Below, in pieces: positions 49,601 through 61,000 of a stretch of DNA of 64,000 nt (within the stretch, counting starts at the first letter, position 1; each line of letters starts with the position of its first letter). The position numbers and the translations under genes are program-made. The DNA comes from Acanthochlamys bracteata (taxonomy: Eukaryota; Streptophyta; Magnoliopsida; Pandanales; Velloziaceae). The stretch is taken from assembly GCA_019914995.1 (NCBI GenBank), contig CM034128.1, positions 6,264,501 to 6,328,500 on the forward strand, read 5' to 3'. The notes under the pieces are model-generated. The model made no database searches. It saw nothing but the letters and a program-made list of their open reading frames with translations, and was not told the origin of the DNA.

Positions 49601-52043
49601 ACAACGTTGATTTCGTCCATGTCCACGGTCAAGTAGATTATCTCTTAGTAGATAACTAAACTAAGCCAGTTAAACTAGCAACAAAGATTCTAGTTCAGTT
49701 GTTGCCACCGCATAAGCAAGGTTTTACGCATATTACAAAACAGACCGCTATTTTTTGGTCTGCTACGCAATTATCTCACGGCTGCAAGACCAAGTTGAGG
49801 ATAAAGGTGACACTCATAAATGTCACCCGACCTGGCAAGCAAAAGGTAGAAGATGAAAGTCATGGGATTGATAATGTGGTGATTACAGTAAAGATACCAA
49901 GACGAGGTGTTGATTAGTGGCAACATCGTCGGTATTGGAAACAATGAAGGAAAAGAGCTAGTAGGAAAGCAAACATGAAGGATGAGGACGCAACACCATG
50001 ATCATTGCTTGCTTCCATAAGCTATCAATTATCATCATGAAACTCTCATTCCATTCCATCAATTATTAAAACTTCAAAATAAAATTTAAACAGAGAAAAA
50101 AATAATAAAAGAGCGAAACCCAATCCAAACATATATGATAGATTAGGTAAGAAGAATGAGTAGTGGGCTTGAAATGATAATCTTTTAGTGAAAGTAAGCA
50201 GAATTGAACCACAATAAAAGAGAGGTTATGACTTAAAAGCAGGCGACGATGATGATGAAAGAGCTCTGCAAGAAGAAGAAGAAGAAGAAGAAGAAGAAAT
50301 TGTTTAGAATTTATTTAATTTAATTAGTAAATAATGTCTTATATGTTAAATAATTATACTATTAAATTAGAATATTTAGAGAGGAAAGTAGAATAGAGGT
50401 GGAAGTAGAACCCTACAGAACCTCTACATACAAAGAGCTCATGCTGAGTTAGGAGTATTTCCATATCGACGGACTATTTCACGGTCCTCGAGGCTGATTC
50501 TTTCTTTTCAGGCTTTGATGAATAGAACTACATTAGGCTTGATTCCCATCAACCTACTACAAATTTGGTAGAAAATATAGAATGTCGTAATAAAAGCGTT
50601 GCTCTTCAGCAAATGTAGTTTGTTACAAAAACTAAACAAGCCTTAGCACCTCTAGATGAGAGTGGGAACAACCTTACATGCAAACAGTAGTAGTACCGTT
50701 CTATGAAGCAGAATCGATTCTTTTAGTTAGCATGAATAAATTCTTGGTCTTAACTGAAGCGAGCAATTCTATTTTTAGAACTTTTTTTTGTACATTGTTA
50801 GAGGGTTCTTTTTTGGAAATGGGGTAAGTAGTACTATAAAGTTTCTTTTCTGATCAAAATTATATTTAAAAATTATATATTTTAGCTGCCATGTAGGTGT
50901 TAAGTGATAGAAATTTTGACAGAAAGGTGCCAAAAAGAAACTATTTTAAAAATTTAGGCAGTAAAACAAAACTGTCTAGGTTTAGGGACCAAACTGAAAC
51001 TAAGGCAAGGATTTAAGGGCCACGGTGATTTAGCCTTAGACCTTCCACACGATCATCCTTTGAGCGTTTAAGTAGTCATAATTTTCTGTCCTTTGCCCTT
51101 AGTCCCAACTCCCTAGCGCCCAAGCATAGTTTGCTTAATATGTTATATCAACTCATTATGTTGGTTCTTTGTTTTAAACCTTGTATTGTTAGCATTTAGG
51201 CTCATTTACTTTTTAATCTCATCTATTAAGTGAAACCTTCAGAGCTTGCCTTTTATTTACACTTTCTCCTTAATGACAAGACATCATATAAAAATAGTGA
51301 GTTTCCAACTTTTCCATCTTTTTGCTCTTCTTTCTATGTCTTCTTGATTGTTTAGTGGGAGCACTTTTATGTCTATACTCCATGAATTCCTAGAAAATAT
51401 TAAAATTTATTTTTCATGCTCCCTTATAGAGGATAATATGTAGTATTATAAACTTCGAGTAAGCATTTATTCATGTACTTAGTGATGTTGTTATTTGGAA
51501 ATGACATTTTATGTTTATTCCAGATCCAGAAAGTGCTGTTATTGTTGTCAACTCTGGTGGGATTCCATTGATTATAGAATGCTTGTCCAGTCCAGTAATA
51601 AATACTGTAAGTCTTTTATCAACTGCAAAACCTCAAACTGAAAATGGCATAGGTAAAGAATGCCAGTTACCTGGTTTTATATTCTTAATGGTTATGCCAA
51701 GCCCAGTGCTTGCATTCACATGTTTATGTAGAAATAACTTTTCATGGTGCAAGTATAATGTGAACATTGTCGAGCATTCTTCAAGACTTGACTAAGCAAT
51801 TAAAGCAGAATGATATGTGATACTGGTAATAGTTTCTGTTGTGCTATTACTATTTTGTTCATATTGTAGGTAAATTATGCCCTTGGGGCCTTATATTATA
51901 TCTGCAGCTCATCAACAAAGAAAGAGATATTAAAACCGGAGGTAGTGGAGCTTATAAAGAGATATGCTGCATCTGAAGCTAGTGTCAGCTTCAACAACCT
52001 TGCTAAATCATTTTTGGAAAAGCATGTATGCCAGCCATCCTGA
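46657..52043 (+). CDS. ARMC7: ARMC7-type armadillo-repeat protein, complete, six exons
   Basis: Exons: 46657-46728, 46802-46838, 47911-47984, 48051-48144, 51524-51606, 51870-52043 (TGA). They sum to 534 nt, 177 residues. The product begins [17 protein letters not shown], then [77 protein letters not shown] and [12 protein letters not shown]: three or so armadillo repeats. This matches the small ARMC7 family conserved from plants to animals, reported as a spliceosome-associated protein. Phases agree at every join. Intron 1 must use a GC donor (CAG|GCAGGT) to keep the frame; the other introns are GT-AG. Intron 4 is enlarged to 3.4 kb by a MULE-like element. No stop or frameshift is seen, so the gene is likely functional. 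The upstream 46570-46656 is probably leader. Confidence 0.88.
48916..49055 (+). repeat. Tandem duplication, 70-bp unit, in ARMC7 intron 4
   Basis: CTTCTGTGGGTAAGCAG...TTGGTTTTGGGGATATTGG...AGGAGCCAA occurs twice in immediate succession (starts at 48916 and 48986) with few differences, so the event is fairly recent. Confidence 0.85.
49263..51035. mobile_element. MULE-like element in ARMC7 intron 4
   Basis: Long terminal inverted repeats start GGCTAAATCAC at 49263 and, reversed, GGCTAAATCACC at 51035; similarity continues inward for more than 100 bp (YTTAGTTT, GTTTTRNTTTGNCC-type words) and, with interruptions, several hundred. The flanks are TAAGACATT (49254-49262) and TTAGACCTT (51036-51044), 7 of 9 identical, as expected of an old Mutator 9-bp duplication. 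The interior has one frame (49699-49917) without recognisable domain and a GAAGAAGAA tract near 50272-50300. No transposase is visible. Confidence 0.65.
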
Positions 52044-52885
52044 GAGAATATGTTAGTGGTCAATTGTTTCTCCGCATCTTCTTATTGAAGCTAATTGGTA
52101 GTAGAACTGTGCAAATATGTTATATCGTATGAGCTAAGCTGCCAGGTGTGAAATTGTTCCGTCTCTGCTTTCATTTAATAGTGCTTTCTGGATATGGAAC
52201 GTTTCATGTAATGTTGCTCAGATAGGATAACATGACCAGTTGTAGGAGCTTGTCTAACTTGAAGGCAATGATCTATCAGTGAATCACTCTAGAGGCTGCC
52301 GCAAAAACTAGAGAAATAGAGAATATTTCATTAATTTTACACAGGAAATTGTAATGGATGAATTAGTGTGATAGTATAAAATTTTTGTGAACTGAGGTTT
52401 TTTTTTTTTCAAGGCAAAGAGCAATTTACTTGGTGCATTCTGAAATTTGTCAGTTATTATAAGTAGACTGCTTTGGTAATGTGAGCTCATCTTTGTTTAA
52501 GACAACAGGTGATCATCGGAAATGAATGCCTATCAGGAATACGCATAAAAGCCATGATACCAATTTTGTAAAAGGCCCAAGTAAGAAACATTCTGCTCGG
52601 TTTATAACAAAGAAAAGAAATAGTATGGCGGTTACCTACCTCTTCAAGTACAATTTTCGTTTAAAGTTCATCCTTAACCCCTGAATGGGTATTATATCTT
52701 CCTATCAAATGTATATCAAAGAGATGGACACCAAAAAGATTACATAAGGATATGCAATTAGTTTTATTATTGGAAAAGAACGGATCTTGTTGCCTCCAAT
52801 CGAAATGATTTTGTTCTGATGCTATAGTAAATTTGAGTTGTTATTATGTGCCCCTTTTCTGCAAAATAGCAACTACTAGAATTAG
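52044..52885. other. ARMC7 3' flank
   Basis: This probably includes the 3' untranslated region. No second gene, repeat with clear ends, or coding frame is visible. Confidence 0.5.
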
Positions 52886-53512
52886 TATTTAGCATACTTG
52901 GCAGACCCGTACCCATCCGCTTGGGTCAATCTGAAAATCGTCAACTTGTCCGTCCATATTTGCAAATGATTCGTCTGTACAATCGATCCAGATTGACTAA
53001 GGTTAACGCGGGCGTTCCGAGTTGACTCGTCGACCAAACCATTCGTGTCAATTCGGGAAGATTTAGAAAAAAAGAAATTTTAGATCAGCCTATTTCATCG
53101 TCTTGGTTCGTCTGTGCTCGAGTTCGATCGATTCGGCACTCGAACGTCAAAAAAATCCTAGATTCATCACTGCTCCATCAACTCTGGTGCTCCACCTGCT
53201 CTACTTTTCCAACTTATGATCTTGTTGAGTAGACGCAATCACAGTTGTAAGAATCGAGCCGAACGTCGACCCAGAAAGCTGTCCAGATCGACGATTCCTG
53301 AGTTGACTAGGCGGGTAACTGGTTTGATCTGCCGGATTGATATGGCTGTGTACAGATTGCAATGGCCAGCTGTGAACACTATCACTCTAACGTCACTGCT
53401 AGCCTCCGAGCTCTCAAGAAAAAATAGGTAAGATTTCATCCATAATTCTTTTCTTTTTCTCAGAGATAAAATTATAGATCACAAGATTCATCAGAAACAT
53501 ACGAGTTCGCAT

Positions 53513-53665
53513 TTAAGCAAATAAATATTCATCATAACTCTTATAACATTCATCAGTAGTGGGTTCTCCTAGAGCATCAACAGCGGTTGATGATGATGCT
53601 GCAGCCGGAACATCAATAGCAGCGGTGTCATGGTCTAGTATAAGAATCTCCTCGACGCCTCTCAT
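53513..53665 (-). other. Small open frame of unknown nature inside the repeat
   Basis: ATG at 53665 opens a 50-codon frame with an acidic EEILILDHDTAAID start and an Ala/Ser-rich middle, ending YDEYLFA. I do not recognise it. It may be an exon piece carried by the repeat, or chance. Confidence 0.2.
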
Positions 53666-54180
53666 TCTATTCCTTACCACGCTTGTAATCAAAACTATTC
53701 AACTCTAAAATAGAAAAAAAAATCAAACTTTTCTTTAGGAAGAAATTTAATTTTAATTCAATTCAAAAAGAAACAAAGTAAGTGATCGAAGAAAAAGCAG
53801 TAAGCTTACTGGAATGCCTTATCTTCGATCGGCTATTGGTCCAAACTCTGGTGCCAACAAAAGCAGCAGACTTTCGTATTGGTCCAGACTCACTTTCTAT
53901 TGGCTAAATATCGAAACGTCTTCTTTTCGATTGAGATTTCTTGGCTGTCTACGCTTCGCCGAACGAACTCTCAATCTCGACGGAGGAGCAGCGACAACGA
54001 TCTCGATCTCGTCGAACGATACAAACTTATCCGAAAGAGGAGATAAGAAGTTTGTCGGATAACAAAATTTCACCAGATGAAGGACTCCCCGATTGGACGA
54101 GGAGAAAAACCCTAGAGTTCAGTTGGTCGCACGATTAAGCGAGGTTTTAGACGAATTGGTTCATCCGCGTTAACAAGCTG

Positions 54181-54184
<4 letters not shown>

Positions 54185-54212
<28 letters not shown>
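54185..54212. repeat. (AT)n microsatellite
   Basis: About 14 uninterrupted AT/TA dinucleotides directly precede the GGGTCAATCC block at 54217. Confidence 0.95.
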
Positions 54213-54215
<3 letters not shown>

Positions 54216-54599
54216 TCTAATAGCCCGGGTCAATCCGGGCGGGTGGGTCGATCGGTCAATCCTCGACCCGTTCGGGTCGAACGTGATCAAAACGGATCAT
54301 TGACATAGTCGAACTTTTTGCAGACCCGACCGCTTTACTGTCTAGATCGATAATTTTTGGATTGATCCAGACGGTCCGATTTGAATCTACCAACTATGGA
54401 TGCAATATCTTTATGTTAGTGTTGTTCGAGCGCTTAATCCTTTCGGCGGCGCCGAAGTGCATATCGAACTCCACCAATCCCCTTTGTCCATGTGCCCTTG
54501 CTGCTCTCGATTTCTTTGTTCCCACTCTTTTTATACCGGTAATTTCATTTTGCTTTCTATCGTAGCTTCCTTTGTATCCAAATTAGCATCTTACCACAA

Positions 54600-55700
54600 T
54601 GACAAGTCCGCCAATATTTAATCTGAAACACCTAGAATAAAAGGATCACTCAGTGGCTCAATAGTAAGCTAAAAAAATACAAAAGTCAATGTCCACCACT
54701 CGTCGAATTCCGACGAATTCTAAGATTCTGGCTAAAGGGGAAAATCAAGACCGAACAAGAGCGATAGTAGCAACAGCGCTCATAAAAGAAGACGACAAAG
54801 CTAAATGAGGTCACCGACAGCTAAAATCGACAGATCTAGTGGTGGCACGGTAAGCTCAAGCACCCATACAGTCAGACTGAAATTAAGGACTCGTCGGAAA
54901 AGAAAGATTAATAGGAAGATAGGGGGATGGATTGCTGTAGCTGACGGGGCCAAATGATTGGCGGTGAAGTCCGAGGGCATCTAAGGTTTTTCACCTACTA
55001 ACGCGATCGGCTCAATTGATCGCGTGAATGGCGGCGAAGCAGATGGCGACAATAAGAGAAGCAAGGAGGAGGTCGGAAGATACCATTCAAGCTGCGGCGG
55101 TACGAGAGAAAGGATTGCACCGAGCACGAGTGGAGTTATTCAAGCAGGGAAAAGCTAAAATAAAGTTAGGAGATGGATCTTAAAACATGAGGAGACGTAT
55201 TGAGGTATTACACATTGGCAGCCACCTACTATGTTGACCCGATTGGTTGATCCGTTGACTCGTCAGGTCAACCCACAAACCATCGACCAAGACAGAATTT
55301 TGGATCGACGTTCGGTCTGATTCTGCCAATTATAGTTAACCTAACTTGATCCAGATCGATTCGATCGAGTTCCGGATTGACTTATTGATCTGGACGAACG
55401 GGTCAACCCAAGAGTTTTCTTTATGCTCGATCTGCATCGCATTGCTATTCAGGTTCGATCCACCGCTGCTCTGCCTGCTCCTATGCTCCGACGGCTTCTC
55501 TGAACGCATTCATAATTGTGCTTGCTAGTCGAACCCACTCAGAACCCTAGATCTGCCACTTTTCTGTTGGCTCCGTTAATCCGCCGCACTTAGAACCTTT
55601 CTCTTCATTCTTTGTGTGGATGATGAGGAGAACAAAGAGAAAGGCCATGAATATAGGTCTACCAGAGGGTTCTACTCCCTAATATGGTATGTTTATATGT
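54600..55700. other. Repeat-like, GC-richer DNA with further GGGTCAAYCC words
   Basis: At 55228-55400 TTGACCCGATTGG, GACTCGTCAGGTCAACCCAC and ACGGGTCAACCC occur close together, recalling the two repeats described above. No coding domain is recognised in 54600-55220, though the purine-rich stretch near 55020-55110 could be leader-like. Confidence 0.35.
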
Positions 55701-55995
55701 TTAGTGTTTTACTTTTTTTCTAAAAATGATCGTAGATTGAATGCTTGTCTACTGCTCATCAGCGTTGTCATGTATTCAACTTTCCTTAGAAGATTATGTA
55801 TGTTAATCATGGCTATAATTAAATGGACTATGGCAAAGGCTATACGGTTTCAGTCATACAAATAAACATGCATGACTTGAAGTTGAGGAGCTATTTCAGT
55901 TTGATTGATTCACACCTTTTAGCTACTTATTTAATGATTGTTGTAGTTAAATGGACATATAAGGTTTCTGTAATATATAACAGCTCAACCTAATT

Positions 55996-56600
55996 TCAGT
56001 TCTTTTTTCTAACGAAGGATGTTGGTGAACTCTTAGGGTGGTTGTATATACTATATAGAATATCAATTGCACCATAGATGTTTTCTTGCTTATAATAGCT
56101 ATAAATTAAAATGTTATAAGTATACTCATCTAGCACCAAACCCTTGTTTTTCATTTCAGTTAATAGAGCCCCAGCCAGAGAAATATTCTCAATCTTGACG
56201 AGATGAGATATAAGAGTATTATATAGGGGTAAAGAAGTTGAGTTGATATTATTTCTCAGCAGTCTCTCAAGGTTCAGAGCATCCTTACCTTTGTTTTGTA
56301 TACACATTTCTTGCACAAAAACTTCTAAAATTGTTGAAAGAAAAGTCAACGTGTCTCCTTAACATGACACAAAGTACCTCCATCAACTTGTCAAGAATTT
56401 TCAGTTGACAACATCGTTGCACCAATGCATTCAAATTCTTACTGATAGGGAAGATCCCACAAGCAAGCATTTCAACTAGCAGCCTCCTTGAGTTTAGTAT
56501 TCTTACATAACTCGAAAATAAGAATATAGACAAATGCAATGTCTTGTGATCTATGATTTATAAATGATGCCTTCAAGTCCAAGCCTTTTCCAACCTGTCT
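55996..56600 (-). pseudogene. Pentatricopeptide-repeat (PPR) gene fragment
   Basis: The minus frame at 55996-56349 has NTLISHLVKIENISLAGALL followed by TEMKNKGLVLDEYTYNILIY, which is a clear PPR unit (YNTLI..., A..LL.EM...G...DE.TYN.LI). A second frame (56285-56539) upstream has RRLLVEMLACGIFPISKNLN and ALVQRCCQLKILDKLMEVL, further degenerate repeats. The two frames overlap out of phase, so at least one frameshift separates them. No start, targeting peptide or long repeat array is present. PPR proteins bind organelle RNA; this piece is a remnant. Confidence 0.7.
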
Positions 56601-57139
56601 TGCTGAACTAGTTGAGGTATTAAGACTTGACATGCATCAGCAAATGTGCACATCTTCTTATGGTCGCCGTCTACGAGCAAATGAAAACCCGCAAAATTAT
56701 TATGTCATAAGTCTATAAAAGTATAGTATTTGATTTTATCAACTCATTTATACATGATGATGTTATCTATACTTCATTGTATTCCTCTGTTCTTATCAAG
56801 TCTTTTTATTTGTCCCTTGACAATTGAGTGTGTTGGAGGAGATTGAGTGGTGGAAAGCAAGCTATTAGTAGACCAGCCACCGGGATTAGGTGTTGGCTTA
56901 TTGACACTGACTTTAGTGTTGCTTGGCATTTTGTTGATGTTTGTTGTAACATTCTAAGTTGATCAAGTCTTATTAAAATTTAAAAAAATTTTTTGTAGAT
57001 GTTGTTGATGTTATTTATGTATTTTAAAGTTTTATTTGAAGTTCAAGTGATGTTATTGCTTTTAAATGATTGTTATTGCTGTGTAAGGTGTTAGCCTCTT
57101 ACACAATTGCACCGGCTGCAGTGCTACTGGCAAACAGAC

Positions 57140-57560
57140 TAACACCAGGTTTTGGGTCTCGTACGGATCGATTCTTATAAGTGTGGTATTTAGGCAGCTG
57201 AAAATCTTTCAGGTTCTGTCGGGACCAACCCATCTGCTCTCTGCCCAACCTCGACCCAACCCTACAGGTCCGAAAGCAAAGTGCTCTTCGCGAACTTCAC
57301 AGGCAACAAACGCCACACGTCATTTCAGTGGGTCCCACTCAGATAGTGGTGGTCCAATGTCTTTCCTTTCTCCTCACAAGCATCCAACCAACGGATGCAT
57401 CCCACCTTGTGGCTCAATCCTCGCCACCTCATCTGACCAAAAGCGTTGTCCCCTCACCCGACCTACTGCCACGCGGCATCTCTAATCGGCTGCTTCGCTC
57501 CCAGCCTCAAGTCCCCTTCCCTTTAATTTTCTTAATTTTTTAAATTCTGACCAGAAACAC
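57140..57560 (+). promoter_or_regulatory. LHY: LHY proximal promoter region (inferred)
   Basis: This GC-richer stretch lies directly upstream of the presumed LHY leader. It contains a TCP-type palindrome (57328-57338) and an ACACGTCA bZIP-like core (57315-57322). I see no perfect evening element (AAAATATCT) and no clear TATA box; the transcription start cannot be fixed. Confidence 0.45.
57328..57338. promoter_or_regulatory. TCP transcription-factor site GTGGGTCCCAC
   Basis: The perfect 11-bp palindrome contains GGTCCCAC on both strands, the class-I/II TCP site. In Arabidopsis the TCP protein CHE binds a GGNCCCAC site in the CCA1 promoter, so such a site upstream of LHY is plausible as a functional clock input; that use here is inferred. 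Confidence 0.5.
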
Positions 57561-57776
57561 CCATGGAAAATGTTAGTGGCTCACGTTTCTCGTTCTCATT
57601 CCACGGACCCAAATTCCTAATTTGTATCTTCTTTCTCACTGCTACTCCCTCTCCCTGTTAGAGCTTTCGCTTCTGTTCTCTTGCCTTCTACTTTATTCTT
57701 CTGCTTGAACTCTTATTCACTTCTTTTTTAGTCGGCTGAAGATCATCAAAGTTGGTTTTGATCCAGTAATAGGGGG

Positions 57777-58080
57777 ATGAAGGAATCGGAATGGCGATTT
57801 CTGCTCTGAATCCCATTGGAATTACTGTTAGATTGGTGCGGCTTCTTTGCTGGATCTCTACGCTATTTTCGATTTAATGTTGGGGATGAGGGTTTCAAAC
57901 AAGATCCTGGAATTTTTAATCCCCTCTTGACCAAGTGTTTACAGAAATAGATTGTAGATAGTGTTGCTGTGGATATAATACATACACTAGATTAGATTTG
58001 CCATGCACGGATTACTGTGTTTATGATTAGAGATATGGAGGAGGGAGCTTTGCTTTCTGCTGAGGGTTGAAGTGGAGCTG
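57777..58080 (+). promoter_or_regulatory. LHY: LHY leader with several upstream ATGs
   Basis: Upstream frames include ATG at 57777 (10 codons then TGA at 57807) and an overlapping ATG at 57791 (28 codons), with further short frames at about 57882, 58003 and 58027. Part of this stretch could be a leader intron, since LHY genes usually have non-coding first exons, so not all ATGs need be in the mRNA. Confidence 0.4.
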
Positions 58081-58092
58081 ACTTGTTTTTGG

Positions 58093-61000
58093 ATGATGGA
58101 AGCGTACTCCTCTTGGGAGGAAGTGGTAGTGAAGGTCATCACTTGATCCCAAATTGAACTTCTTGAATCTTTTACTTGTTTACTTTTTGGATTAGTTGTG
58201 CTTTTTTTTTATGCTTTTTTCTTGCATATGTGATGCAATGGGTTTTAGACAAGGAAGCCATACACGATCACGAAGCAGCGGGAGCGATGGACAGAGGATG
58301 AACATAACAGGTTCTTGGAGGCCCTTAAACTCTATGGACGAGCGTGGCAGCGTATTGAAGGCAAGTTCTTAGTTCTTACTCAAGGCAGTTGTGGGTTTAC
58401 TTAACGTCTAATTCTTTTTCTCTGAATCCTTAATGTCAGTAGCTTTCTGGTCGCAATAAATTTTATTCATCTCATTTCTGTGTTCAAATGGTGGATTGTA
58501 GTTGTGTCATAATACCTGTGATATCAATTTATCACATAGCGTCTCTCATCATGATTTAAGTACAGCTTACTATATGTAATGTAATTTTGGCAAAACTGTG
58601 TTCAAATAAAGCTCCATTTTAGATGTATTTGTTAGTTTTCTCTCTCCACAACACCAAAATTCTATGAATGCATTAGCATGATTTGTCTGTCTTTCCTAGA
58701 CAAGCTGTTTCAGGACTCTTCTGGAAACCCACGAGGGAAGGTCAATAGTCATTGAACACCTTTCAGGTTAGTGAAGATGGAGATGTAAACAGCTATGAAG
58801 TTTACTTTAATTTCGTGAAGTGAAGACCCCAAAATCAAGATAACGCCAGACCAAATTTGTAAGAGAAACCAGACTGTAATCGAAAGAGAGTACGGTAAAG
58901 GTCCAATAGTGACAAGAACAGATTAAAACACATGAACCCTCTCACCAAAATACGCTAGGCATCTAGAGGATGAATAAGGCCTTATTTGGAAATCTATGAG
59001 ACATACAGAAACTAGTTATACTATCAGTATTACTGAAACATGTCATGACTGATTTCCTAAAACCTGTTTTATTTTTTGAGTTGACTGACTTGTATATATG
59101 CTGGTCTTATCAACTCTTTTGCTGGCTTGTAATAAAAGGTAATAAAAAATCTGAAAAGGAAAATAGACACATGAAGTACTAAGTGTAGAAGTTTCTTTCT
59201 TGCATATCAAGGAAGAAACATATTCTACTAGATAAGATTCACTTGTGTATATATGTTCACTCTTGGCTTGACTTAGGATATCGTTCCTAATAGAGAATGA
59301 AAAAATCCATGGTGTGTAGAAATAGATGTAGCAGATCCCCCTCTAATCGGATAAGGCTTACTTGTTGTTGTTTGCTTCAAGTTTTTTTCCCCCTGCAAGC
59401 AAGCTAAGTTAAGTTACTATACTTGGGTGTTTTATATAATTTGGTAAATAAACTTGGGTGTTTTTTATAATTTGGTAAATATCACCAACCATTACTGAAA
59501 TTTTAGGTTAATGTCGTATGTTCCGCCAATGTTTAAAAAGCTTTAACATTGGATAATGTCAATCTTTTCATTTTGTTGTGTGCCACTGATGTTAGGTTTT
59601 CATTTCATTGGGTGCCACTCCTTTATCTTCTTATGTAGACATCAACTGCAAAATTCTACCAAGCTAGCCAATCAGCAAAATGCACTCTTAAACATTCGCA
59701 TTCACCACAGATTTGGGTTTTTTATTTAAGACAAAATTCCTTTGCATTTTTAAAATTTTACTTTTCCCGGTGGTGCAAGTTTTTCCTCTTATATCTGCCC
59801 AATTTGCTTAGCTCTAACTTAAATTATAATTGAAAATATGCTTATGCTAGTCCACATAAACTTATTATAAGATTTGTGTAGTTCATGGATGTTGAAGTCG
59901 ATTTAGTTTCTGTTTCCTTAAGTGTTAAGGAGTTTATTAGAGAGGTTGTTATAGGCTTTTTTAGGTGAGGGCTCTCCTTCTATCCTTGTATGATTTTTAG
60001 TGATTTTTTTGCAGTCCTCAGTGGTGATGGTGTAATAATAAATCGTAATAATTTCTTGTTTGTGACTCGTATTCCTATCAAGCGATGATCCGCCCACAAC
60101 TTTTCGTTGAGTATGGCTATAAGTAAGACAACCTAATTTCTCAGCATACTATCTTCAAAATAGAAGATAAATTTGCCTTAAGATAATCATCAATTAATTT
60201 GAATAATATTTATAATGGTATCTCTGTATGTTGACAAGATTTTGAAACCTATTATATCTTCAACTCGTTGCCTGTGAGTTTACACCTTCAATACATGTAT
60301 CGAATCACCTACTTTACAAGAGTGTTTCAACACCTTTCCTTTTTTTTATAAAAAAGACCCTTGGCGTGCTTGAAGATTATTCACAACATAGCACGATGAC
60401 GTGAAACAATCCATGTGGCGGACCTGCATAGTGGGGTGAGGCTTCCTTGTTAGTTATTTGATAAATGCTAGAAACCTACCTTTTTAAATATGCACGCTAA
60501 CCTTTTTAAGATTTCTAATAGAATGTTAGGAACAATTGATATAAGCTATGTGATTATTATAATGCATCAGCTTAAATAATTGATTTTTTGTAAGAATTTT
60601 GAAGTTTGAATCCCATGCACTCGTTTTTTTAAAAATAGATTTTCACTAATGAAGAAATATATTCGTGTGTGCATATTCATCAACCCAAAAGAGTGTTTGT
60701 GAGAAGTCGTGTTGGGAATATATGAAAAACTAATATAGTGAATCTAACTCATCCGCATAAGCTTTTGGATTGAGTTGTTAATTCATATAGAATTTGGACT
60801 TTAGATAAGATCCGATAATAAAAACAAAATGTTCTACAACTTAAACTCATAAACCAAGTATAATTTTTAACTTCCTTTTTCAAGAAACAGTATTATTCTT
60901 ATCTTTATCCTATATTTTCTTTACCATAAAGTCATCTACTAACTAAAATTCTTATTAAATAGTGCTCTTTTCTGGTGCTTTAATGCTCAATCTAGTGACT

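Larger units (their letters stand above)
52890..54400. repeat. GGGTCAAYCC-rich repeat with gene-leader-like interior
   Basis: The left part (52900-53060) has CAGACCCGTACCC...TTGGGTCAATCTG and the right part (54217-54390) has TAGCCCGGGTCAATCCGGGC, TCGACCCGTTCGGGTCGA and GCAGACCCGACC. The right part is the counterpart of 46340-46460. The interior is more GC-rich, and its minus strand near 54100 has CTCTAGGGTTTTTCTCC, the texture of a plant gene leader. Boundaries are approximate. Confidence 0.4.

Noticed and set aside
49699-49917. 72-codon frame inside the MULE-like element
   Set aside because: No recognisable domain and no sign of splicing; it may be a captured fragment, but cannot be supported.
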